Shown here: piece after piece, positions 1-6,764 of the stretch | Layout of the letters: every line of letters begins with the position of its first letter | Position numbering within the stretch: position 1 is the stretch's first letter | Notes under the pieces: generated by a model | Database searches by the model: none | What the model was told of the DNA's origin: nothing | The model's input: only the letters and a program-made list of their open reading frames with translations | Program-made: the position numbers and the translations under genes | Assembly (NCBI GenBank): GCA_016926175.1 | Contig: JAFGPA010000012.1 | Location: 1-49,691 of the forward strand | DNA: 49,691 nucleotides | Source: Microcaldota archaeon | GTDB lineage: Archaea; Micrarchaeota; Micrarchaeia; Anstonellales; Bilamarchaeaceae | Reading direction: 5' to 3'

Positions 1-147
1 ATTATAGGTAATAATTTTAAAACAAGCTTGAAATTTCCGCGAAAATGGGGTCTCTGTCCAAGATTATAAATGAAGAATTGGACAATGACCTTATGGGGGA
101 TGATGGAGTAAGTAACAAGAGGAATTTCAGGTAAACCAAGAAAAAGA

Positions 148-687
148 ATGCAGGTTTGTTTTTGTGGTAATTTAAAGTCTGAAACAAGATATAGGGAATA
201 TCTTCAAAAGCTGATAAAAAGTACTTTGAATGTTACTGGGTATTACCAAGAAAGGAAAAAGATCAACACTTACTACATAATCATAAACAGCGAAGGCATT
301 TTTGACTTATTTCATAGCAAATTCGATTTCCCCATAGGTTTCAAGAGTTTCTTTAATATTGAAAATTTCCCTAGATCGTGGAATCTCCAGAAACGCCTAA
401 TTAGAGGCATCTTTGACACAGATGGTTCGATTTTCTTTGATAAAGATCAGAGATATAAAAAACCGTATCCCATCTTAGACATAACTCTGAAAAACAAAGA
501 AGTATTGGATTGGATAGCTAAAATTTTACGCGGGCATAATTTCAAAGTAATAAGATATGGCAGGCATGTAAGATTAAAAGGAAGAGAAAACATTGGGAAT
601 TGGTTTAAAGAGATATCTCCTAAAAATGACTTACACGTAAGAAAGTATTCTAGATGGTTAATGGAATATTATGACAAGGGCCCGTAA
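148..687 (+). CDS. LAGLIDADG homing endonuclease-like protein, probably N-terminally broken
   Basis: The protein resembles LAGLIDADG endonucleases, which cut intron-less or intein-less target sites. The clear element is the helix motif LIRGIFDTDGSIFF at about residues 84-97. It is followed by the usual beta-rich region with ITLKNKEVLDWI and by a basic C-terminus. The first LAGLIDADG helix is missing from this frame. A fragment in another frame (45-134, reading DLMGDDGVSNKR) resembles the missing N-terminus, and an in-frame stop lies at 109-111. A frameshift between about 100 and 120 would join the two, so the gene may be a decayed copy. The last codons and the TAA stop lie inside the 5' acceptor strand of the downstream tRNA-Arg (10-base overlap). 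The ORF is therefore not inside either intron of that tRNA. Confidence 0.7.
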   Translation: MQVCFCGNLKSETRYREYLQKLIKSTLNVTGYYQERKKINTYYIIINSEGIFDLFHSKFDFPIGFKSFFNIENFPRSWNLQKRLIRGIFDTDGSIFFDKDQRYKKPYPILDITLKNKEVLDWIAKILRGHNFKVIRYGRHVRLKGRENIGNWFKEISPKNDLHVRKYSRWLMEYYDKGP

Positions 688-701
688 CTCAGTTTGGATA
701 G

Positions 702-738
702 ATTGAAGTAGTCACCATATTTGCTATTTCAAGTCTTA
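702..738 (+). other. D-arm intron of tRNA-Arg(CCU)
   Basis: This is a 37-nt non-canonical intron between about positions 22 and 23. The bulge-helix-bulge is visible: exon GGAT (696-699) pairs with intron GTCT (733-736) through G-U, G-C, A-U and U-G. The 5' bulge is AG|A and the 3' bulge TA|A. The intron body is a 9-bp hairpin, TTGAAGTAG with CTATTTCAA. Removal restores the D stem ACTC/GAGT. Confidence 0.85.
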
Positions 739-753
739 AGTGCTGTCCTCCTA

Positions 754-767
754 ATCCAAAAGGAGAT
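754..767 (+). other. Anticodon-loop intron (37/38) of tRNA-Arg(CCU)
   Basis: This is a 14-nt intron. The four-base helix CTCC (748-751) pairs with GGAG (762-765). The bulges are TA|A and AT|A, with the anticodon stem as outer helix. This is a minimal BHB whose inner part is only a short loop. Confidence 0.88.
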
Positions 768-834
768 AGACAGAAGTCGAGGGTTCAAATCCCTCCGGGC
801 CCGTATTCTTATCCCGGCCTTCAGTTTCATGGAT

Positions 835-1431
835 TTATTGCATGATAGTTGAAAGAATCTCGTATGCTTTTTGCGTCTCTGACTGTTTCAGAACCAAGAT
901 TGTATCAGTATAGCAGGAAATGAATTCCACTACATTAATCCCTTCTGCAGCCAAAGCACCAAGAAGATATGAGATAAAGCCGGGAGTTTGTTCCACTTCT
1001 TCAGGGCTTTCTATAATTATAAGATTCAGGTTTTCCTCAATCCTGCCCGGCATCTTTTCCATGGAATCGAGTTCCCTTTGTTCAACAATATAAGTCATGT
1101 GCCTTCCCGACTGGGTGAATGAAAGGAACTTCAGCTCATCAAGTTTTCTTGATGTCATTATTACTGCCACCTTGTTTTTCACGATCATTGAGCTTTTTTT
1201 CATTACAGAACGGATTTTGCTTTCAAGATCAGATTCGTTCCTTTCCATTTTTCTTGAAAGGCGTATCAGGGCCATTTTGACGGCGTCTTCGTTTTTCAGG
1301 TTCAGTTCCATGGAAATCTTTCTTGCAAGCGAGGAATAGTTTACTACGCCCTGGCTGAGAACTTCCTTAAAGAAAGGCCTTTGTTTGATATAAAGGGCTA
1401 CAATATTTGAGATGTTTTCCATATGTTCCAT
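835..1431 (-). CDS. ACT-domain regulatory protein
   Basis: This 198-residue soluble protein has a helical N-terminal half (about 1-85) that looks like a helix-turn-helix or helical bundle. The C-terminal half (about 90-195) resembles paired ACT-like folds of the aspartokinase type, with segments such as KVAVIMTSRKLDEL and a final GINVVEFISCYTDTILVL. ACT domains bind amino acids and modulate enzymes or transcription. The ligand here is unknown. There is no catalytic domain, so a stand-alone sensor or regulator is inferred. The gene is divergent from the GNAT gene at 1507, and A/T-rich TATA-like sequence lies in the 75-base gap. It is not clearly in an operon with the upstream tRNA. Confidence 0.6.
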   Translation of the reverse strand: MEHMENISNIVALYIKQRPFFKEVLSQGVVNYSSLARKISMELNLKNEDAVKMALIRLSRKMERNESDLESKIRSVMKKSSMIVKNKVAVIMTSRKLDELKFLSFTQSGRHMTYIVEQRELDSMEKMPGRIEENLNLIIIESPEEVEQTPGFISYLLGALAAEGINVVEFISCYTDTILVLKQSETQKAYEILSTIMQ

Positions 1432-1466
1432 TTAGAACAGAAGAGGATATAAATGTAACAAATTCT

Positions 1467-1480
1467 ACAAAACATTTATA
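1467..1480 (+). promoter_or_regulatory. TATA-like promoter of the GNAT gene
   Basis: The sequence ACATTTATAAGAG lies about 30 bases before the ATG at 1507. That distance fits a nearly leaderless archaeal transcript, and no ribosome binding site precedes the ATG. Confidence 0.5.
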
Positions 1481-1506
1481 AGAGTGATTTTTCCCCAATA
1501 GAGACC

Positions 1507-2016
1507 ATGCTAATTCACAATACAATACAAAAGAGCAGGGTGCCTGCTTCGCCGCCGCCTTTGGTGGAAACCATAGAAAAGGCCCTCGTTGTAAAAAACA
1601 GCTTTGCCGGGCTGGACAAAAGCAAAGTCAGAAGCCTGCTGGAGGCCAGCTTTGGAAAGAAGCTTGGCCCCGGATATTTTGATGAGCAGATCAAACTGGC
1701 CATACTGGATAAAGATTACAGGGGCATTGCAATAGTTAAGGAAATAGACGGCATGCCCTATCTTGACAAGTTTGCCGTAGCTCCCGAATACCAGAGCAAC
1801 GGGGTGGGCAAAAGACTGTGGAATGAGCTTAAACAGCAGTGCCCCTCTGTAATATGGCGCGCTTCGGAAAATAATCCTATCAACGGATGGTACACACTGA
1901 AAAGTGACGGAAGCGAAAAATCCGGCAAATGGATAGTTTTCTGGTGCGGAGTTGAAGCTACATCTGAGCTGATTCAAAAAATATCTGCAAGGGAAGAAAG
2001 CTTTTCAGCGATATAG
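1507..2016 (+). CDS. GNAT acetyltransferase of the N-acetylglutamate-synthase (DUF619/NAT) type
   Basis: This 169-residue protein is a stand-alone version of the acetyltransferase domain found at the C-terminus of vertebrate-like N-acetylglutamate synthases and kinases. The acetyl-CoA binding segment is visible as YLDKFAVAPEYQSNGVGKRLW (about 92-112, Q/R-x-x-G-x-G/A type). It is followed by the family signature WRASENNPINGWY and the end IVFWCGVE. It probably transfers acetyl from acetyl-CoA to an amino group. Glutamate is the expected substrate by family, but no other arginine-pathway gene is in the window. The N-terminal 35 residues are not part of the core fold. A promoter about 30 bases upstream supports this ATG. 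Confidence 0.72.
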   Translation: MLIHNTIQKSRVPASPPPLVETIEKALVVKNSFAGLDKSKVRSLLEASFGKKLGPGYFDEQIKLAILDKDYRGIAIVKEIDGMPYLDKFAVAPEYQSNGVGKRLWNELKQQCPSVIWRASENNPINGWYTLKSDGSEKSGKWIVFWCGVEATSELIQKISAREESFSAI

Positions 2017-2018
2017 GA

Positions 2019-2633
2019 TCATTCTTCAAGGCTTTTCCTGAAAAGCATGAACAAAACAATTATTGCAGCTACTCCAAGAAAGATTATTATCAGGCTAAGA
2101 TCCCCAAATGCACTGTCAAAGTTATTCTGTGATGCTGCAGGAATCTCTCCTTCATTTTTTGGAGGTTCTGTGGGTTTTGAAGGCCTGTAAGGCTCTGGGG
2201 CCGGAATTTCTTCCGCCTCAGGTTCCGGAACGGGATCCTCAGGCCCGGCCACAACAGGTGCTTCCACAGTGGCATTATTCTGTCCGGGGAACGCTTCTTC
2301 AGGCGAATAGCCGCATTCTGCTTCTGCCGGACAATAGTTTGGATGAAGCATCTGGACGCATGCCGCACCCATTTCAGATGGAGAAACGGGGGGGCAGTGG
2401 ATTACATTGCCGTCAGGCCTGTAGAACGTGCTTCCTTGGCTTTCAATGGAAGAAACAACCTTGACAACGTTTCCAAGGCAATGATAGACTGCTTTGGTAT
2501 TTTCCTGCTTGCATTGTGCTTCAATAGTGTCCTTTGCGAATTGTTCTCCATTGTCACCTGATGAGATTATTGCCGTAGCCGTAAAACTGACTGAAAGCAT
2601 TAGTAGAATGAATAAAAACGCCATCCGTTTCAT
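2019..2633 (-). CDS. Secreted, C-terminally anchored Pro-rich protein
   Basis: No family was recognised. The protein has an N-terminal signal peptide (about MKRMAFLFILLMLSVSFTATA). A cysteine-containing domain of about 100 residues follows, with at least six Cys that could form disulfides outside the cell. Next comes a Pro/Glu-rich linker (repeated PEPEAEE and APEPYRPSKP-type segments). A C-terminal membrane helix, LSLIIIFLGVAAIIVLFMLF, precedes a short charged tail. The layout is that of a surface-anchored protein on a stalk. The track starts at a GTG (2639). The ATG at 2633 fits better, with AGGTG six bases ahead. It is convergent with the GNAT gene, two bases away. Confidence 0.6.
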   Translation of the reverse strand: MKRMAFLFILLMLSVSFTATAIISSGDNGEQFAKDTIEAQCKQENTKAVYHCLGNVVKVVSSIESQGSTFYRPDGNVIHCPPVSPSEMGAACVQMLHPNYCPAEAECGYSPEEAFPGQNNATVEAPVVAGPEDPVPEPEAEEIPAPEPYRPSKPTEPPKNEGEIPAASQNNFDSAFGDLSLIIIFLGVAAIIVLFMLFRKSLEE

Positions 2634-2674
2634 ATACACACCTAAACAACCTATGAAACAACTAATTTAAATAC

Positions 2675-2944
2675 CTATTTACTTGTAACGAGGATGAGGT
2701 GGTAGCCGAACTGCGTTTTGACAGGATCTGAAATCTTGCCTACATTAAGGGAAAATGCTGCATCTTCAAATTCCTTCACCATCGCTCCTTTTCCGAATTC
2801 TCCCAGATCTCCGCCGTTTTCCTTGCTTGGGCAAAGCGAATGTCTTTTTGCCATCATGACAAAATCTGCGCCGTTTTCAATTTCCTGCTTAAGTTTTCTT
2901 GCTGTTTTTTCATTGTCAACCAGAATATGGCTTGCTCTGACCAT
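2675..2944 (-). CDS. Parvulin-type peptidyl-prolyl cis-trans isomerase
   Basis: At 89 residues this is a single complete parvulin (rotamase) domain without signal peptide. Signatures are RASHILV at the start, the lobe [16 protein letters not shown], the turn [21 protein letters not shown], and the C-terminal strand FGYHLILV. The two conserved histidines of the fold (in ASHIL and GYHLI) are present. It would catalyse proline isomerisation during cytoplasmic protein folding, as in small stand-alone archaeal parvulins. The ATG is preceded by GGTGA at good spacing. It lies upstream of the secreted protein at 2019-2633 on the same strand. Confidence 0.9.
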   Translation of the reverse strand: MVRASHILVDNEKTARKLKQEIENGADFVMMAKRHSLCPSKENGGDLGEFGKGAMVKEFEDAAFSLNVGKISDPVKTQFGYHLILVTSK

Positions 2945-3000
2945 TGTTTCACCTGTTTGGATATTAGCAAAAGAAAGAATAAATTTGTGCGTATTTTGAG

Positions 3001-3098
3001 TGGTAAAATGAGCATTTTCAAGCGAAAGATTTAAATAGTGGTAAAATAGGAGATTTCATATTTACAGACGTAAAATGTGGTTACTAAAAAAGTAAAAT
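3001..3098. repeat. Four GTAAAAT elements upstream of the kinase gene
   Basis: The heptamer GTAAAAT occurs at about 3003, 3041, 3070 and 3092, twice inside the longer TGGTAAAAT. The elements lie between the parvulin and kinase genes and just upstream of the kinase TATA element. They could be operator sites or A/T-rich chance repeats. Confidence 0.35.
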
Positions 3099-3102
3099 CA
3101 TG

Positions 3103-3115
3103 CATATTTATAAAC
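3103..3115 (+). promoter_or_regulatory. TATA-like promoter of the kinase gene
   Basis: CATATTTATAAAC lies about 25-35 bases before the ATG at 3138. The spacing suggests a very short or absent leader. Confidence 0.5.
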
Positions 3116-3137
3116 TTAATAGTCGATAGAGTACAAC

Positions 3138-4079
3138 ATGAAGCTATCCTCTCATGCATCCCCCCTCGAAAAAAGTGGCACCAGAAAGAAGAAATTCAGT
3201 GGGTATGAATGTAAAATCGATGATAATTTAGTTGGAAAAAAAGTAAATGACAGGTATCAGTTGATAGAAAAAATTGGAGAGGGGGGCTGTGGTAATATTT
3301 ACTGTGGTTATGATGAGGAAAAAAAGGATTTTGTAGCAGTTAAAATTGATATTGATGGTAAAGATCTTGTTGCTGAAGAAGCTGCAATCCTGTCCACTTT
3401 CAGCAATGAGAACATCGTAAGATACCTGGACCATGGAACATTTCATGGTAAGGCATTTATGGTAACTGAACTGCTTGAAGGAGAAAGCCTTGCAGACGCA
3501 ATGATGAATGGAATAAGCTGGGAACAGCTAAAGCAGGCAATCTCACAGGTTTGCACTGCACTTAAGGCAGTGCATCAGGCTGAATATGTCCACAGGGACA
3601 TAAAGCCGGGAAACATATTCCTTGCAATTAAGGATGGCGTACAGGTCGCAAAACTGCTTGACTTTGGCATAGCAAGGAAGGTTGGGGTTGATGAAGGGCC
3701 CTTAAAGGGCACCCCAACTTATATTGCACCAGAGGTTGGCTCGCAACTGCATTATGATCAGAGGGCAGACATCTATGCTCTCGGATCCATAATGTACAGG
3801 GCCCTCTGCGGAACTGCACCTTTCATTGGAGAGTTCCTGGAGGTTCTGATCAGAAGCCTGAAGGAGGATCCCCTTCCTCCAAGCAAAAAAACTCCGGTAA
3901 GATCAATACCGCGTGAGATTGATGCGATTGTTCTTAAGGCAATGGCAAAAGAACCTGAAAACAGGTATCAGAATGTAGAAGAGCTTATGGCAGACCTAAT
4001 AAATTGTAAACACTCACCTAAGGAATTGGAACAACCGCCAATGGAAGCACCAACCAGGGCAGAAGCTGCTCATGGTTGA
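3138..4079 (+). CDS. Eukaryotic-type (Hanks) Ser/Thr protein kinase
   Basis: This 313-residue soluble kinase phosphorylates protein Ser/Thr. Visible elements are the glycine loop IGEGGCGNIY (46-55), catalytic Lys69 in VAVKI, HRDIKPGN (152-159, Asp154 and Asn159), DFG (175-177), the activation end GTPTYIAPE (191-199) and the DIYALGSIMYRALCG helix. All catalytic residues are present, so it should be active. The sequence resembles bacterial PknB-like kinases more than archaeal Rio or Bud32 kinases. There is no membrane segment or sensor domain, only a basic 30-residue N-terminus and a short C-terminal tail. The 3' end overlaps the convergent endA gene by 10 bases. Horizontal acquisition from bacteria is possible but unproven. 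Confidence 0.9.
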   Translation: MKLSSHASPLEKSGTRKKKFSGYECKIDDNLVGKKVNDRYQLIEKIGEGGCGNIYCGYDEEKKDFVAVKIDIDGKDLVAEEAAILSTFSNENIVRYLDHGTFHGKAFMVTELLEGESLADAMMNGISWEQLKQAISQVCTALKAVHQAEYVHRDIKPGNIFLAIKDGVQVAKLLDFGIARKVGVDEGPLKGTPTYIAPEVGSQLHYDQRADIYALGSIMYRALCGTAPFIGEFLEVLIRSLKEDPLPPSKKTPVRSIPREIDAIVLKAMAKEPENRYQNVEELMADLINCKHSPKELEQPPMEAPTRAEAAHG

Positions 4080-5239
4080 ATCCATTCTATTTCAAAATAT
4101 TCATAGTCGCTTCCAGGAAGATCGATTTTCTTGATTATGTAATGGGTAACGCTGCTTTCACGGTCACTGATTGCCATCATCATTTCCAGGCCAAAACATG
4201 AACACTCGGCCAGAGCCTGCGCCAGTTCATCGCCTCCTATATATTCATCCTCAGTAAGGGAATACATAAGATATTTGGGGGTTCCGTCTTTTGGAGTTTC
4301 AATGCCTCCCTTCTTTCTGTGATAGAGAAGAAAATCCAGCCTGGGTTTATCTGGATTGACTTTTACCTGGGTTTTCTTTCCGGGAATGGCAAGTATAAAT
4401 GTTTTTTTCACTGAATGGGCAACCCTTATTGCCCTGGACCATTCTGAGATGATCTGCTTGTGTTTTCTCGGGAAAACATGAATGACGTGCCTGGAATGCA
4501 TCCATTTGTCATCTGTTTTAAGCGGGGATGCCCCGGGGAAATAAAGCCGGAAATGGGTTCCAAACTTGAATCCGGTCTTTATTACATAGCCTCTTTTTCT
4601 CCAGTCTTCATAGACAGAGTAAAGGTCAGGGAAAAACATGATTCTTTTTTTTGCCAGTGCTTCGGCGTCTTTCAGTCTGGCATTGAGAAGATGAAGCTGG
4701 CCGTGGCGAAGAAGGTAGATGGTTTCAAAGATATCGAGCTTTCCTATCTTTCCCCTGTGGGATGCCTTGTATGTTCCGAACTGCCCTATCCAGTGCCGTT
4801 CATAGAGCTCCTTGGCAACTTTCTCATCATCTACAAGAGTGATAAGATCATAGGGAAAGAAAAGCCCGTCAAAGGAAAAGGAATCTACTTCAAAGCTGGA
4901 GCTTTCATATTTCAAAAGAATTGTCCTGCCATAATTTCCATCTGCCTCGTTTGTCGGCCTCAGAACCAGCCCTTTGTCCCTCCAGTCCTTGTAGGTAAGG
5001 TATTTTGCCAGCAGCTTCTTGTTTTTCAGGAACAGGGAGGCAACCTGGTTGAAAGTATAGTGGTTTCCCGATTTGTCAAAGCATCTGCCGTTCCTTATGT
5101 CCATTATATAGAGGGCTTCCTCTGGGGTGAGGGTAATTATTCCTTTGTTCATTGAACCGTAAAAACCGTTTTGCAGGGAAGAGACATCAGAAGGCTCTTT
5201 GACAAATATGGTTTTTCGGTCCAGCTCAAGTTTAATCAT
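4070..5239 (-). CDS. endA: tRNA-intron endonuclease, apparently three-unit (epsilon-2-like)
   Basis: This enzyme cuts bulge-helix-bulge introns from pre-tRNA and pre-rRNA. The catalytic triad sits in the middle of the 389 residues: Tyr233 in GTHFRLY, His248 in MHSRHVIHVF and Lys278/279 in HSVKKTFILAI. An N-terminal unit (1-160) has its own N-domain features (TPEEALYIMDIRNG, YTFNQVASLF, YKDWRDKGLVLRP). About 90 residues follow the catalytic lysine and resemble another C-terminal beta unit. In the fused alpha-2 form the catalytic lysine lies near the C-terminus. The extra unit is instead the arrangement described for the epsilon-2 enzyme of ARMAN archaea, which accepts non-canonical introns. 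The many D-, anticodon- and T-arm introns in this window fit that. Confidence 0.88.
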   Translation of the reverse strand: MIKLELDRKTIFVKEPSDVSSLQNGFYGSMNKGIITLTPEEALYIMDIRNGRCFDKSGNHYTFNQVASLFLKNKKLLAKYLTYKDWRDKGLVLRPTNEADGNYGRTILLKYESSSFEVDSFSFDGLFFPYDLITLVDDEKVAKELYERHWIGQFGTYKASHRGKIGKLDIFETIYLLRHGQLHLLNARLKDAEALAKKRIMFFPDLYSVYEDWRKRGYVIKTGFKFGTHFRLYFPGASPLKTDDKWMHSRHVIHVFPRKHKQIISEWSRAIRVAHSVKKTFILAIPGKKTQVKVNPDKPRLDFLLYHRKKGGIETPKDGTPKYLMYSLTEDEYIGGDELAQALAECSCFGLEMMMAISDRESSVTHYIIKKIDLPGSDYEYFEIEWIQP

Positions 5240-5290
5240 GATAACAGCTCAGGCGGAATTTCCGAATAATAGAATAAGGATGTGAAAGTT

Positions 5291-5917
5291 TTATAGAAGC
5301 TTTCTTATTTCCTGGTCAGTGAAGTCTTCAGATACAAGGTCGCAGTCCGGAGCTTCAAGGGAAGGATGGGGCCTGAACCAGACAAGTTTCATGCCTGCTG
5401 CTTTGGCAGCCTGCGCACCCGAATAGGAATCCTCGATAACAAGGCATTCTTCCGGCTTTACATCCAGTGCTTTTGCTGCCGTCAGGAAGACTTTTGGATC
5501 TGGTTTCCGGTATGGAATGTCATCCGCAGAGATGACAAAATCAAAGGACAGGCCATGAATATTGTTCAGCTTTTCTATGTAGCCCCGATGGCCTCCTGAT
5601 GCTATTGCCGTCCGGATATTTTTCTGTTTCAGAATTTCCATAAAATCTTTCAGCCCTGGGATAAGAGGAACTTTTCCTTGGTCAACATAAACATCAAACA
5701 AAAGCCTTCTTTTTTCAATGAGGTCATCGATGCTGGCTTCAATTTTGTTTTCTTTCAGCAGCCTGGCAAAGATTTTTCCTGAACCTGTACCTGCAAATTC
5801 CCGGAACCAGCGGTTTTCATCCACTGATATGCCAAGCAGTTCCTCGAATGTTTTTTTATGGAATTCTTCAGAATGCACGATAACGCCATCGAAATCAAAT
5901 AGTACCGCTTTAATCAT
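5291..5917 (-). CDS. HAD-superfamily phosphatase (beta-phosphoglucomutase/CbbY-like)
   Basis: This 208-residue cytoplasmic HAD hydrolase is complete. Motif I is LFDFDGVIVHSE at the N-terminus, with nucleophile Asp8 and acid Asp10. A four-helix cap (about 15-80) follows, then motif II TAIASGG, motif III KPDPKVFLTAAKAL and motif IV VIEDSYSGAQAAKAAGM. The cap and the motif II-IV spacing are those of phosphosugar phosphatases or mutases. The exact substrate cannot be read from the sequence. The gene follows endA on the same strand with a 51-base gap and probably has its own promoter. Confidence 0.88.
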   Translation of the reverse strand: MIKAVLFDFDGVIVHSEEFHKKTFEELLGISVDENRWFREFAGTGSGKIFARLLKENKIEASIDDLIEKRRLLFDVYVDQGKVPLIPGLKDFMEILKQKNIRTAIASGGHRGYIEKLNNIHGLSFDFVISADDIPYRKPDPKVFLTAAKALDVKPEECLVIEDSYSGAQAAKAAGMKLVWFRPHPSLEAPDCDLVSEDFTDQEIRKLL

Positions 5918-5969
5918 GAGAATAAAGATTTAGGTAATGTTTTTATTATGAAAGGCAGAACAAAAGGTC

Positions 5970-6689
5970 ATGAAATCTGTCATTCTTTCACTTCTGCTGA
6001 TGGCTGCATTGCTCAGTGGTTGTGTAATATTTGGAGAAGAGGAGGCAGTAGTAAATGAAACTGAAGGGCCGCCTCCGCCCCCGCCACCAAAGACGCCGGT
6101 GATATTAATCTCGAATCCGGTCAGCGGTGAAATGATCATTGTACCTGAAGAAGGAGGAGAAGTAGACCTCGTCATTACAACCCAGAATCTGATCCTGAAG
6201 CCTGCCGGCGGCTCAAAGAAAACAGGAGAGGGGCATTTCCTGATAACTGTCAATGGGCAAAGCAGTGAATTTTCAGGGAAAATTTATTCAGTTCCTGTAA
6301 TCCCGGGGGAGTATACTGTAGAAGTGGAATTGCGGCATAATGACAGGACTTCATACAGCCCAAGTATTGTGCGGGCAGTTTCATTTGCCGTGCAGGCAGA
6401 AGAACCTGAAGTTTATGTTCCCAGGGAATACACTGTAAAAATACGTGATTTCAGCTATGATCCTGAAGAACTTACAATAAAGGTCAGTGACAAGGTTGTT
6501 TTTGTAAATGAAGGAACATTCCCGAGATCAGCAACATGCTTTATTTCAGGAAAGCAGATTTTTGATACTGGCGTAATAGGTTCTGGAAAGCAGGCCACAA
6601 TAACGGCAGAGCAGATTGCCAGCTGCGAATATTATTCAACAACACACAGGGCAATGACAGGAAAGCTCGTTATTGAATCAGCAGAATAA
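5970..6689 (+). CDS. Lipoprotein-like secreted protein with C-terminal cupredoxin domain
   Basis: The N-terminus has a lipobox (LLSGC, Cys18) after a hydrophobic stretch. A poly-proline linker with seven consecutive prolines follows, then an Ig-like beta domain (about 45-145) and a plastocyanin-like domain (about 150-239). In the last domain the copper loop CEYYSTTHRAMTG provides Cys, His and Met. The upstream ligand His, normally in a PH-type turn, appears to be replaced: FPRSATC. Copper binding may therefore be altered or lost, or a different residue may serve. If functional, it would be a surface-bound electron carrier. A T-rich tract follows the stop. Confidence 0.72.
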   Translation: MKSVILSLLLMAALLSGCVIFGEEEAVVNETEGPPPPPPPKTPVILISNPVSGEMIIVPEEGGEVDLVITTQNLILKPAGGSKKTGEGHFLITVNGQSSEFSGKIYSVPVIPGEYTVEVELRHNDRTSYSPSIVRAVSFAVQAEEPEVYVPREYTVKIRDFSYDPEELTIKVSDKVVFVNEGTFPRSATCFISGKQIFDTGVIGSGKQATITAEQIASCEYYSTTHRAMTGKLVIESAE

Positions 6690-6704
6690 TTTTTTTCTTT
6701 TTAT
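6690..6704 (+). terminator. T-rich tract after the cupredoxin gene
   Basis: TTTTTTTCTTTTTATTA-like sequence follows the stop codon directly. Archaeal terminators are typically such U-rich runs. It abuts the TATA element of the next gene. Confidence 0.45.
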
Positions 6705-6718
6705 TATATATTTAAAAA
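6705..6718 (+). promoter_or_regulatory. TATA-like promoter of the 6765 gene
   Basis: TATATATTTAAAAAA lies about 50 bases before the GTG start. This leaves a leader of about 25 bases that contains a GGGG run before the start codon. Confidence 0.45.
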
Positions 6719-6764
6719 ACCTAGTCCTCTACAAAATACCACAATCATTGCCCCGGGGATTATT

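Larger units (their letters stand above)
678..803 (+). tRNA. tRNA-Arg(CCU) with two introns
   Basis: After removing two introns a perfect 75-nt tRNA folds. The acceptor GGGCCCG pairs with CGGGCCC and the discriminator is G. The D stem is ACTC/GAGT, the anticodon stem CTGTC/GACAG with loop CTCCTAA (anticodon CCT), and the T arm GAGGG-TTCAAAT-CCCTC. Intron 1 (702-738, 37 nt) interrupts the D stem. Intron 2 (754-767, 14 nt) is at the canonical 37/38 position. No CCA is encoded. The acceptor stem is identical to that of tRNA-Arg(UCU) at 10606-10897. Confidence 0.93.
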
